A DNA stretch of 64,000 nt, taken from assembly GCA_018873245.2 (NCBI GenBank), contig JAEMBT020000003.1, positions 8,513,843 through 8,577,842 on the forward strand, given 5' to 3'. A model generated the notes under the pieces. That model had not been told where the DNA came from. It did not search any database and saw only the letters and a program-made list of their open reading frames with translations. The number at the start of each line of letters is the position of its first letter. Position 1 is the stretch's first letter. Of the stretch, positions 24,708-34,606 are shown piece after piece. The DNA comes from Archegozetes longisetosus. Its lineage: Eukaryota > Arthropoda > Arachnida > Sarcoptiformes > Trhypochthoniidae. Both the position numbers and the translations under genes were made by a program.

Positions 24708-25330
24708 TTTATACCATCAAATGGTGAATTAGAAGATATTGATAATATTATATCAAATGTTCCAGAATTAAAAGAAATGATTCAGAATGATGATTCTAAT
24801 CTAGAAACAATTATGAATGCAATAGATAATATAGAATCTTTAAATGAAAACATGAAAACTATAATTAAACAAATTTTCATTGCATTACAGAAAACAAATA
24901 TAGCTTATAAAATATGTAAATATTCTAATTTTAGGAATCAAGAAATTATAGAAAAATTATTAAAAAGAGAAGAATATAAAAAATTATTCATAAACAAGCT
25001 AAAAAATATAACAATAATTCTGGATTAGAAGAGTTAAATATGTTTTTAATCTTAATTTTAGAGACTAAAAATAATAAACCATTATCAAAATATATGTCTA
25101 ATACATTAAAAAATATTAAATTTCATGATGGTTTAAAACCTGTTTTTAATAATAAAGTTATACAAACATATAGTGATGAAGAATTTAAAAAAATATGAAA
25201 TCTAGTAGAAAAGTTCCTACTTTCAAAAACAAAAAATAACGACAATTAATGTTCCAACTTTTAAAAGTGGTGCAGAAATTATTAAAAAACTAATTAATAC
25301 ATTAACTTATATCTTGTATGGAAAAGTTAA
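24708..25330 (+). pseudogene. AT-rich virus-like ORF debris, copy 1 side
   Basis: Two broken open frames (about 24708-25028 and 25027-25197, in different frames) encode Asn/Lys/Ile-rich helical sequence unlike the host genes. The codon bias (almost all A/T third positions) resembles the other AT-rich ORFs at 33.7, 36.4-37.0 and 40.5 kb. The product is not recognised. The segment that follows, 25322-25402, is repeated at 37156-37252, linking it to the second element copy. Confidence 0.35.
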
Positions 25331-25402
25331 ATATTGAAGGTATTTAAATTTTAGATTTTACTATTAAACTACTAATGATAACCTCATGTTTATTTTTATT
25401 TA
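25322..25402. repeat. Repeat block A, copy 1
   Basis: About 80 bp aligning to 37156-37252 at roughly 80% identity (shared core AGATTTTACT, then TATTAAACTACT). In the 37-kb copy it abuts block B directly; here about 4 kb containing the beta-galactosidase intervenes. Confidence 0.7.
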
Positions 25403-26700
25403 GTACACACACACACACAAATAAGATTAAGGTTGAGCGAACAGATGCTTTTAAAGCCATAAACCAACTCCGAGAACCAACTGCCCATTTGCCTGTCATT
25501 TGGAGTTCTATTTATTGTGAAGCGTAATCCTTGATCTTGCTGATTGAACAGGTAGGGTGACAAAGTGTTCCGCATACCGTATGCACTTTTGGTGAGACGG
25601 GAAAGATCATACATTATAAGATTTATCTTAACAAATTTCCACTGTATATTTTTGTTTAATGCAAAGAATGCAATTTTGTTATCAACACGTTTCTTGTCTT
25701 AAGATATATAAAGTCTTTAGATAAAAAGAATTTTTATCCGTTTATATAATATCTTGTTTTCATTCACATTGTGTGTGACTCTTATAAAGTGCAGTTCATA
25801 ATCAAATCTTCAGTTTATATTTCAAATAATTGTTATTTCAAATTTCAATCAGATTACGACTTTAAAAAAAATATTATAAGGGAGTCGAAATTTTTTTGTC
25901 CCGCATTTAACATTTTTTGACTTGGTCACCCTATATACAGGTGACAGTAAATGCCATTGCCTACAGTGGTTAGAATCGTGCCATTTTGATTAAGAACAAG
26001 ATTAGAGCAATATGGAAGAAAGTATATGAGTTGTGTTTATGAGGTAACGATGAAATAGTCGTACAACATAGGAATGTTGAACTGTGAAATTTAATGTCAT
26101 TGGTTAACTAATTGACACTCATGTTATGCAGACAGCTTAATTAGAAATTGAAAATGTGAGGACTGGGGACTGCGTGGTCACACACTCTATACTCAAGTTG
26201 AAAGCATGAGTTACACATGAAATACATGTGTTTCACGTTTGTTCATCAAGTTTGAAAGCATGCGACAATAGATTAATTGACCTTCATGTCATTTTTGTGT
26301 TATTGCAATCAAGGTCGCCATATAATATAATATAGATATATTACTATCAATATCCTTAATGTACTTATTATTACAAAAGAGTGAATATGTCCACATGCAA
26401 GTCACTGTGAATAAACATGTATATAAGCTCTTGAAAATTTTCAAAATTTTACTTAAATATAAATGATAATTGTATTGAAATTCTTAAACTACATAACACT
26501 TTTCTTACTTTGAGCTACAATAAATTTCAAGTGAGCTCACATTTTTAAAAATTAAAGAACAAAACCAGAAACTTAAGATCAAAGTGAAAATATCTCAATT
26601 GTTTTCCTACTTAATAAATATATGGTTTCAAGTGCAAAAATTGAAGTAGTAATCGTCTGTCCTTGAGGAATCCTTATGGAATCTCAGAGTCCATCTGACT
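25403..26700. other. 5' flank of the beta-galactosidase
   Basis: Begins with a short CA microsatellite (25403-25420). A 72-codon minus-strand frame (25396-25614) reads through the microsatellite and is not recognised. A GACTTGGTCACCCTATATA segment near 25918-25937 resembles a mariner-type terminus but has no partner that I found. Confidence 0.35.
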
Positions 26701-26718
26701 TCCTGATAACAAATTAGG

Positions 26719-26726
26719 TATAAATA
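26719..26726 (+). promoter_or_regulatory. TATA box of the beta-galactosidase gene
   Basis: TATAAATA about 49 bp before the start codon, giving a short leader starting near 26750. Confidence 0.5.
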
Positions 26727-26774
26727 CTTTTGCACACTATTGGTTAAATTATTTTTGATGAAGGGATTCTAAAA

Positions 26775-28700
26775 ATGAATTCATTATTGAAAAGTGTCTT
26801 TTTGGTTTCACTTGTTTTACAGCTTTTCCATTATGGATGCTCCGAATTGCCAACATTATATGAATATTATACGAAAGGTGGAATCAAATCAGGATTGGTG
26901 GCAGAAGGAGATTCATTCAAATTAAATGGCAAAGAATTCAAAATTTTAGGTGGGTCTATGCATTACTTTCGAGTTCGTCCAGAGCTATGGAAGGATAGAT
27001 TGTTGAAGATGAAAGCTGCAGGTTTGAATGCTGTTCAATTTTATTCTGCATGGAATTTACACGAAGAATATCCTGAAAACTTCAATTTTGAGGGAATGTT
27101 AGACTTAGACAGGTTTTTAAAAGAGATAAAGGAAGCTGATTTGTTTGCAGTATGGAGACCGGGTCCGTATTTATGTGCAGAATTTGAGATGGGAGGATTG
27201 CCTTCTTGGTTGTTAAGAGATCCACACCTGAGAACGAGAACAAATTATGCACCATATTTGAATGCAACTGAACGTTACTTCAAAGAATTGATTTCTATTG
27301 GAAAAAATCATCAATTCAGGGATGGAGGACCAATAATTGCAGTTCAAGTTGAAAATGAATATGGGGGAGGTGGAAATACCCAAAGGAAAGACGACTTTGA
27401 ATATATGAGTTTTCTTAAGAATATAATAACAAAGTTTGGAATTCACGAATTATTATTTACTAACGATATGTCATATGGGTCCACTAAAGATCACGGATCA
27501 CTTCCTGGTATGTTCAAGTCTGTTGATTTTAGGGATAATCCTGAAAAGGAATTGAAAGATTTGAAAGCTCTTCAACCAGACAGACCTTTGTATGTGTCAG
27601 AGTTTTGGTCTGGATGGTTTGATCAATGGGGTGAACATCATAACTCTTGGCCTACATCATCATTCGTTAAAAACTTGCAAACTATTCTCAACATGAATTC
27701 ATCTGTGAATTTTTATATGTTCCTTGGTGGAACTAACTTTGGATTCACTAATGGAGGAGTTGGTGATAACAAGATTTGTACAAGTTATGACTATGATGCA
27801 CCGTTGACTGAGGCTGGTGATTATCATGAAAAATATTGGAAAGTTAAGCAAATTATTGAAGATTTGCAAAAGACTGGAAAAATCCCTGAAATTAAGCTTC
27901 CTACTCCTCCTCCAACATCTCAAAAAGGAAAATATGGTTTAGTTAACGCGACTCATCACTTACCACTAAACGATATGCTAAATTTCGTTAAACCACTTGA
28001 ACTCAAAGATCCAGTACCAATGGAGTTGCTAAATATTACAGAACACCATGGTCAGAGTTTTGGATTCATACTTTATAGAAGTGTGATTCCAATCATCGAG
28101 AAGCTTCAATTACCTGATGGTGTTGAAGATAGAGCACTCATCATAGTTGACAATAAAACTGTAGCACTTCAAGAAATAGCAGCCAGAGATAGACATCCAA
28201 CGTTCCACTTCTCTAGTAGCAATTTTTCAGAGCATGTCAAGGATCATGTTCTAGATATTTTAGTGGAAAATGCTGGCAGAGTGAGTGGAGGAGGGCCTAT
28301 GAATTGGGCGAGAAAAGGAGTTATTGGAAAAGTTTTGACTGATGATAAAATTCATCAAAAATGGAAAGTTTTCCCATTAGAATTTAAACAAAACTATGTT
28401 GAAATGTTAAAGCATGCTACTTGGGAACAATTCGATTCTCATGATACTCCTGCTATGTATAAAGCAGATCTTCAAGTGAATGATAAACCAGAAGATACAT
28501 TTTTGAAGATGACAAACTGGATAAAAGGAGTGGTATTTGTGAATGGCTTTAATATTGGAAGATATTGGAATCGGGGACCACAAATAACTCTTTATGTGCC
28601 AGCTCCTTTACTGAAAACTGGTCACAATGATATCTATATATTTGAGTTACATTCTGCTGGAAATACCATTGAATTTGTTGATAAGCCAATTTTTAACTAA
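26775..28700 (+). CDS. Secreted family GH35 beta-galactosidase, intronless
   Basis: Hydrolyses terminal beta-D-galactosyl residues; the N-terminal signal peptide (LLKSVFLVSLVLQLFHYGCS) predicts a secreted or lysosomal enzyme. The 641 codons have no intron. Family marks: GGSMHYFRVRPELWKDRLLK (about residue 59), AVWRPGPYLCAEFEMGGLPSW, the acid/base segment AVQVENEYGGG (about residue 195), and the nucleophile segment LYVSEFWSGWFDQWGEHH (about 275). The C-terminal jelly-roll ends in VNGFNIGRYWNRGPQ. Several N-glycosylation sites are present. Length matches GLB1-like proteins. It sits between repeat blocks A and B, which are adjacent elsewhere, so the locus looks inserted. The intact reading frame argues for function. 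Confidence 0.93.
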   Translation: MNSLLKSVFLVSLVLQLFHYGCSELPTLYEYYTKGGIKSGLVAEGDSFKLNGKEFKILGGSMHYFRVRPELWKDRLLKMKAAGLNAVQFYSAWNLHEEYPENFNFEGMLDLDRFLKEIKEADLFAVWRPGPYLCAEFEMGGLPSWLLRDPHLRTRTNYAPYLNATERYFKELISIGKNHQFRDGGPIIAVQVENEYGGGGNTQRKDDFEYMSFLKNIITKFGIHELLFTNDMSYGSTKDHGSLPGMFKSVDFRDNPEKELKDLKALQPDRPLYVSEFWSGWFDQWGEHHNSWPTSSFVKNLQTILNMNSSVNFYMFLGGTNFGFTNGGVGDNKICTSYDYDAPLTEAGDYHEKYWKVKQIIEDLQKTGKIPEIKLPTPPPTSQKGKYGLVNATHHLPLNDMLNFVKPLELKDPVPMELLNITEHHGQSFGFILYRSVIPIIEKLQLPDGVEDRALIIVDNKTVALQEIAARDRHPTFHFSSSNFSEHVKDHVLDILVENAGRVSGGGPMNWARKGVIGKVLTDDKIHQKWKVFPLEFKQNYVEMLKHATWEQFDSHDTPAMYKADLQVNDKPEDTFLKMTNWIKGVVFVNGFNIGRYWNRGPQITLYVPAPLLKTGHNDIYIFELHSAGNTIEFVDKPIFN

Positions 28701-29440
28701 AAGATGTAAAAATAAATCCAAACATAAAGTAAACTTGTATTCTCAAAAAGGAAATTTTATTTTGTACTATATATATGACATTATCGAGAAATAGTGAATA
28801 TCACAATTGCTTCATTGCTATATAAATACATCATGTGAGATTTAACAATTGAAGTATCACCTACAATTATCAGCAATCTATCAATTATAAAACAGTTAAT
28901 TTTGTAAAATTTGTTTTACGTAAAGGAATTATATAAAAAAAGGTGGTATGAAATAAGTATTGGTATTGAAATACCACTGAATTTGTTGATAAGCCAATCT
29001 TTAATTAAAAATTACAAAAATAAGTACAAAATAAAATGAACTTTCATTCTTGAAAGAAAGATTACTTTTATCCACTGTTATATGAAACAATAGGAAAATT
29101 ATAAGTATCCAAACTGCTTTTTTTGCTGTATCATTTCAAGTACAATTGGAGCACCAATTCGGGATAAAAGGTATTTTCTCAAGTATTTCAAATGTTTGCT
29201 TATCAAGGTATGAGCATATTTAGATGACGATAAAACACAATGAAACAAGTGAAACCACTAACCAAAAGGATTATCTGTTATTAGAAGTTTTTAATAAAAA
29301 ATTAATTTATTTGTAAATTTGAGTAAGATTTGTTTGGAGCCCTAGTAACTATATAATCATAATAATATCAAGAAATAATTGAATCATTATTGTTAACCCA
29401 TTAAGTTTACTTTTCAGTTTTCCGAAAAATTGTGTTTCAA
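28701..29440. other. 3' flank of the beta-galactosidase
   Basis: Contains the 3'-end remnant and AT-rich sequence only; no other gene seen. Confidence 0.45.
28965..29070 (+). pseudogene. Duplicate of the beta-galactosidase 3' end
   Basis: GAATTTGTTGATAAGCC, the conserved stop and the AT-rich 3'-UTR repeat the gene's own tail at 28662-28760 with substitutions. Only the last dozen or so codons and 3'-UTR are present, so it is a tandem-duplication remnant. Confidence 0.75.
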
Positions 29441-29446
29441 TTCTTT

Positions 29447-29600
29447 TATTAAGTTAAATAAAAAATTAGAAAATAGGAAAAATAAAAGTTCAAACCTCCT
29501 TCAATAATTGTTACATTAAATCTTTGATAAATTATCGTGTTCTTTTCCATATGCGAATTGCCATATTGCGTGGGCGCACTTCTCCACCATAGTAATTTAT
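29447..29600 (-). pseudogene. Repeat block B, copy 1: 3' end of a tail-like domain gene
   Basis: On the minus strand a short frame GGEVRPRNMAIRIWKRTR ends at the stop at 29532. It matches the end of the lectin/tail-domain gene at 37364 nearly residue for residue, and the AT-rich 3' flank matches too. The rest of the domain is missing. The VRPRNMAI ending resembles the C-terminus of phage tail-collar fibres. Confidence 0.7.
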
Positions 29601-30124
29601 CTATGCGGGTTCTGGGGCGTACGAATACTACGACCAAACGAAATTGTAACAACAAAAAAAATAAAAGAATGAAAAAAGAAAAAACATAATAATATAAATT
29701 TATTTTGAGGAGACCTGAGCTATATTTTAATTTCATTTTATTTAATAACATTGTAATTATTTCACGTCATTTATGTAGGGCTTATATCTTACAACTTCCG
29801 CGCCCAATATCCGTTTTGAAAAAAGCACACATTAGTCACTTTTTGTAAGACACATTTCTTTTCTTCACAATCTTTAAAAATAAGCGCCATTTTTGACCAA
29901 AGGTTAATAATTTTTCATGTATAAATATAATAAATAAAATTTGAAGCTTGTTTAAAATTGCATGCTTTTGTGATCAACGGGTTAATCCACACCTCTAAAG
30001 AGTTGGTCATCACAATTTTAAAATAATCTGTTTAAAAACAAGAATTTAACAAATTTTATAAATTCGTTTGTCCTGTAACCAACTGCTATGACAAAACCGC
30101 TTTTTTTACAATAATCAAAAATTC

Positions 30125-30562
30125 AAGAATGCTAAAGTTGAATATCCATCATCTAAAATAAATCTTTTATCATCAAAATTACTTAGTGCTACTTTTTTTT
30201 ATTAATAGTATAAGCATTTATTTTATCCTATTTAATCATATTAAAATTTGCATATGATTCAGTTTCATTATTTAAAACTTTTTTCCATAATTCAAAATCA
30301 TGTTTTTGACTAATATGGAATGGAATTCCTTTTACTTTTTTTAATTTATTATTATTATTTTTGTTTCTTTATTTTCATCTTTTATTTTAGTTTCAATAAG
30401 ATAATTTAACATTTTAGATCTTAAACCAATAAATCCTGTTACAAAGTTTATTCCTGTTTCAATTTTACAACATCTTAGTTTCATTTTATTTTTAGGAATA
30501 ATACAAAATATATTATCTTCAGGGAAATTAGATGTATTAAACCACTTATTAGTATCACTATT
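30125..30562 (-). pseudogene. C-terminal fragment of a Polinton/adintovirus-like family-B DNA polymerase, copy 1
   Basis: Minus-strand frames show WFNTSNFPEDN, a GLRSKML segment and, further on, FDDKRFILDDG, typical of the thumb/C-terminal end of protein-primed PolB in Polintons and adintoviruses. Frameshifts and stops interrupt it; the upstream polymerase is absent because a foldback begins at 30563. Copy 2 at 34045-34605 is collinear. This is an old endogenous copy, not functional. Confidence 0.6.
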
Positions 30563-31337
30563 CATACACTCAATTACACGGCCATCTAGGACGCTTTAAA
30601 GTTTGATAGTTTTTGAACGGATAATCGGATTTCAAAATGGTTTTCACTAAATTGTAACTGGATAATGTTGAAATTGTTTGATATACTATTCGTTAAAACA
30701 TTCACAAGGGTTGCAAAGTTATAGCAATTCTAGTAAAAACTTAATTTTCCATTAGAAGTAATGGTATACACTCGATTACACGGCCAACTAGGACGGTTTA
30801 AATCTTAATAGCACTTGAACAGATAATCCAATTTTCAAATGGTTTTCACTGAATTGTGGCTGGATAATGTAGGAAATGTTTGATATACCATTCGTTAAAA
30901 TATTCACCAGGGTTATAAAATAATGAAAAAAAATTAAAAAATCAAACATTAATATTATTATAATTTTGAAACTTTTAATTTTTTAAAAAATTAATAGTGT
31001 GTATGGCCTCCGCCATATACACTATTTTAAAACAAATTTAGTATACAACCAGTTGTTAACCGATTGTTTTCCAAACATAAACAAACAGAAAATATTCAAA
31101 AACTACTTTCAATTAGTCTATGCCATACACATATACCATTACTTCTAATGGAAAATTAAGTTTTTACTATAATTGCTATAACTTTGCAATCCTTGTGAAT
31201 ATTTTAACAAATAGTATATCAAACAATTTCAACATTATCCAGTTACAATTAAGTGAAAACCATTTTGAAATCCGATTATCCGTTCAAGAGCTATTAAGCT
31301 TTAAAGCGTCCTAGTTGGCCGTGTAATCGAGTGTATC
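30563..31337. mobile_element. Foldback element with three copies of one arm
   Basis: The arm, starting TACACTCGATTACACGGCC, occurs forward at about 30563-30770, forward again at 30772-30920, and inverted at about 31100-31337. The centre has a perfect hairpin (AATAGTGTGTATGGC and its partner, 30993-31026). No transposase is seen. The left end abuts the polymerase relic. Confidence 0.75.
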
Positions 31338-31392
31338 TCATCATAGTGCGGCATGCGTAGGGTATAATTACTTTTATCGAAAAAGAAATATA

Positions 31393-33558
31393 CAGTCAAC
31401 TCAAATCAAATCTTTCTCGGGAAAATCCTTATAACTTTTGATTTTCTTGTCCGATTTGAAAAATTCCAAAAGTAGCTTGTTCTTTGAAAATGCTGATTTC
31501 TAAAAATATCAAAGAATCTTGGAAAATTCAAAAAAGTAATTGCACAAACTCATTTCAAAATCGGACATCAAATTTCCAATAGAGAGCACATGCAAGTTTG
31601 AAAAACAGATTTTATTCAACTATTCAAAAAATTCAATCTGATAATTGTACAGAGTCAATTTAAATAATTACTTGAGTTTGACAAAATTTCAATGAGATTT
31701 TTGAATTCGATTATCGAAAAATGAATACAATATTGAACGTTATTTTTGTCAATTCCATTGAACCTTTTTATTCAAATTTGTTTACATTTAATTGATTTCG
31801 GAAATGGTTTTTACAACTGAATAACGAGAGTTGAAATTTCGAGCAAAAGGAACGTCAAAATCAGTGATTTTGAGGAATGTTGATAAGAAACTTTATCTTA
31901 AATATAGAATTTTGTTGAATAAATTTGAAATTTTAAGGGATAAGTGTACTGACATTTAGAGAGTGGCGTCGTATCGATGATGAAGAGCTGTTTATCAATG
32001 TCTCACGGGCGAGAGGTCAAATTGCCAAGAAGACTACTGAAGAAGATGATCAGTTGCTCAGAAATGCCGCACTTCAGAACCAGTGGTCAAACACTCAAAA
32101 GCTGAGAGAAATTCCCGAAATTAGGAATAATGAGAGACTCTCTTCGCTTTGCGATAATACTCTTAAGAATCTCCTCAAATATCTTGGTAAAATTTTAATG
32201 AAATTTTAAATATAGTTTTAAAGCTTCTTTCGTATATGAGTTAGAAGAAGAGTCTCTGCCATAAAGGAGAGATTGAGAGAACGTCACATTGAGGGACGGC
32301 TTCTATACTCAAATCAATTAATTGATTGGAATTCGATTGAATGGTCGAGAATCATATTCAGAGTTGTGGAATGCTCTCGAATTGTCTTATCAAAGGCTTT
32401 CAAATGACAGGGGTTACTTTATTGAATTAGTCGAATCAATGCCTAGACGCCTGCAGGCGGTCATTGACGCTAAGGGCAGACACAAGATGTTGAAAATGTA
32501 ATAAATATTTGAATAAAACTTGTTTTTTAAACTTGCATATGTTTTCTATTCAAAAGGAGAAGGGGAAACTTTACATTGTAAGTGGGCGAGGCGATTTGAT
32601 GACGTTAAAACAGTCCCCTATTTGGCCTACATATTGTACTAAAATATTAAGTTCCTACTACTTCTCGTTTGGGAAATAACGAATTAAATGTAAAAATTTT
32701 TACCATTAGTTCTATAGGGGAATTTCGATTTTCAAAAATTCATTTGACCCCCATGCCCAGTTTCAAATCAAATATGTTTTAGTCATAGTGAGGGTAGGAG
32801 TTGAAGTTAGTTTTGGGAAAGTGTCAAATCGTTTCTCGATCTGTAACATATCCTAATACTAATTCAAAGTTTGACTGAATACTCAACAGTTTTAAATGCA
32901 GTTATAGGGTTTTCAATGGTTTAATATTGGATTCGACATAGAAATATCTTATAAAAAATCTAACTGCAAAGAAATAATTAATTTTTTTACAAACTGTAAC
33001 AAAAGCAAAATAATTTTTTAAACCTCTATAACTGCATTCAAAACTGTTGAGTATTCAGTCAGACTTTGAATTAGTATTAGGATATGTTACAGATCGAGAA
33101 ACGATTTGACACTTTCCCAAAACTAACTTCAACTCCTACCCTCACTATGACTAAAACATAGTTTGATTTGAAACTGGGCATGGGGGTCAAATGAATTTTT
33201 GAAAATCGAAATTCCCCCATAGAACTAATGGTAAAAAATTTTACATTTAATTCATTATTTCCCAAATGAGAAGTAGTAGGAACTTAATATTTTAGTATAA
33301 TATGTAGACCAAATAGGTGACTGTTTTGACGTCATAAAATCGTCCCGCCCACTTACAATGTAAAGTTTCCCCTTCTCCTTTTATGTCGGATTTTGAAATG
33401 AGTTTATACAATTTCCTTTTTGAATTTTCCAAGATTCTTTGATATTTTTAGAAATTAGCATTTTCAGAGAACAAGATACTTTTGAAATTTTTCAAATCGG
33501 ACAAGAAAATCAAAAGATATATGGATTTTCCAGAGAAAGATTTGATTTGAGTTGACTG
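31393..33558 (+). mobile_element. Tc1-like transposon with long inverted ends and a nested foldback
   Basis: Ends start CAGTCAACTCAAATCAAATC (left 31393) and finish with the complement at 33558; arms run about 230 bp. TA precedes the left end. A decayed transposase lies at about 31950-32502: a DNA-binding half (RRIDDEELFINVSRARG, KKTTEEDDQLLRNAALQNQW) and a C-terminal half ending SMPRRLQAVIDAKGR. An 828-bp foldback interrupts the right part. A second, shorter copy is at 48272-49399. Confidence 0.85.
32554..33381. mobile_element. Foldback element nested in the Tc1 relic
   Basis: Arms 32554-32915 and about 33020-33381 are about 95% complementary, beginning AAAGGAGAAGGGGAAACTTT and meeting at a loop of about 110 bp. 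The copy at 49200-49230 represents the uninterrupted site. No ORF of its own is present. Confidence 0.85.
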
Positions 33559-33676
33559 AATGTTATTATTATATAAACATTACTTAAAATAAGCATATTT
33601 TGTGGAATTTATGCTTATTTACTTCAAATAAATAAAAAATATGAAAATTATTGAAATAATACTATAATAAATAAAA

Positions 33677-33850
33677 ATGAATTACATATTAAGATTAAAA
33701 GTAGATAATGAATTTTATAATCATTATATAGATAGGTTTGGTAAAGAATCAGAAAATTATTATAAATATTTTACAAAAGAAGGTCAAATAAAAAGATATA
33801 CAGATAATATGATATTCTGGATGAAAGAATACCAAAACACCACAAAATAG
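33677..33850 (+). pseudogene. Short AT-rich virus-like ORF
   Basis: An ATG-started 57-codon frame (MNYILRLKVDNEFYNHYIDR...) continues in another frame beyond 33850 (DKLRTLVERIKGTDFEKEV). It has the same A/T-third-position bias as the other virus-like debris and lies beside polymerase copy 2. Not recognised. Confidence 0.35.
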
Positions 33851-34044
33851 AAAAGAAATAAATGAACCTTTTATAAGATCAGAAATGTCAACAGATAAAT
33901 TAAGAACATTGGTAGAAAGAATTAAAGGAACTGATTTTGAAAAAGAGGTAATAAATATATATATTTGAAGTTTCCTCAATATGTTAATATTTGTAAACCA
34001 CTTAGAGAATTAGCATTAAAAAATAAATTAAAATTTAACAAGCG

Positions 34045-34605
34045 TCATTTAATGATTTTATAATGTCTATGAGCTAAAGTACTATAACCATCATCTAGTA
34101 TATATCTCTTATCATCAAAATTATTTAAAGCTATTTTTGTTTGATTAATAGTATAAACATTTAATTTTTCTGATTTTATCATATTGAAATTTGCAAATGA
34201 TTTAGTTTCATTATTTAAAATTTGTTTCTATATATCAAGTTGATGTTGGTACTCCTCCTTTTTCTCTTCTTTTTTGGTTGAATTTGATTATTGTTAAATT
34301 CAATTGGATAACATAACATTTTAGCTCTTAATCCAATGAATTCTGGAACAATATCTCCTCCTGTTTCAATTTTAAAACAACCTAATTTCATTTTATTTAT
34401 TGAAATTATACCAAATTTGTTATCAATTAGAAAGTTAGAAGTATCAAACCATTCATCAATATCATTCTTTATATCCTCATAAAAGTCTTAAGTTTTTATC
34501 ATTAACATCAATCCATCACTATCAGTTTGAATAATCTCAACATTGTCTCCCCATTTGGTTTTGAGTAGTTATAAACATAGTTATACATAATCCATTTAGA
34601 TATTT
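34045..34605 (-). pseudogene. Polinton/adintovirus-like family-B DNA polymerase fragment, copy 2
   Basis: Minus-strand frames show EIIQTDSDGLML (equivalent of polymerase motif C with its paired Asp residues), DEWFDTSNF, GLRAKML and KRYILDDGYSTLAHRHYKI before a stop at 34045. Stops and shifts are present. The upstream part is cut by the Merlin element at 34607. Collinear with copy 1 at 30125-30562. Protein-primed PolB drives replication of these mobile viruses; this copy is dead. Confidence 0.68.
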
Positions 34606-34606
34606 C

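Noticed and set aside
25396..25614. 72-codon minus-strand frame upstream of the beta-galactosidase
   Set aside because: Reads into a CA microsatellite and resembles no family.
29449..29751. 100-codon hydrophobic minus-strand frame
   Set aside because: It is an out-of-frame reading across the tail-domain remnant and its AT-rich flank; the meaningful frame is the short one ending at 29532.
33077..33265. 62-codon minus-strand frame with partner sequence in the other arm
   Set aside because: It lies in the arm of a foldback and exists only because the arm is open by chance; the mirrored arm breaks it.
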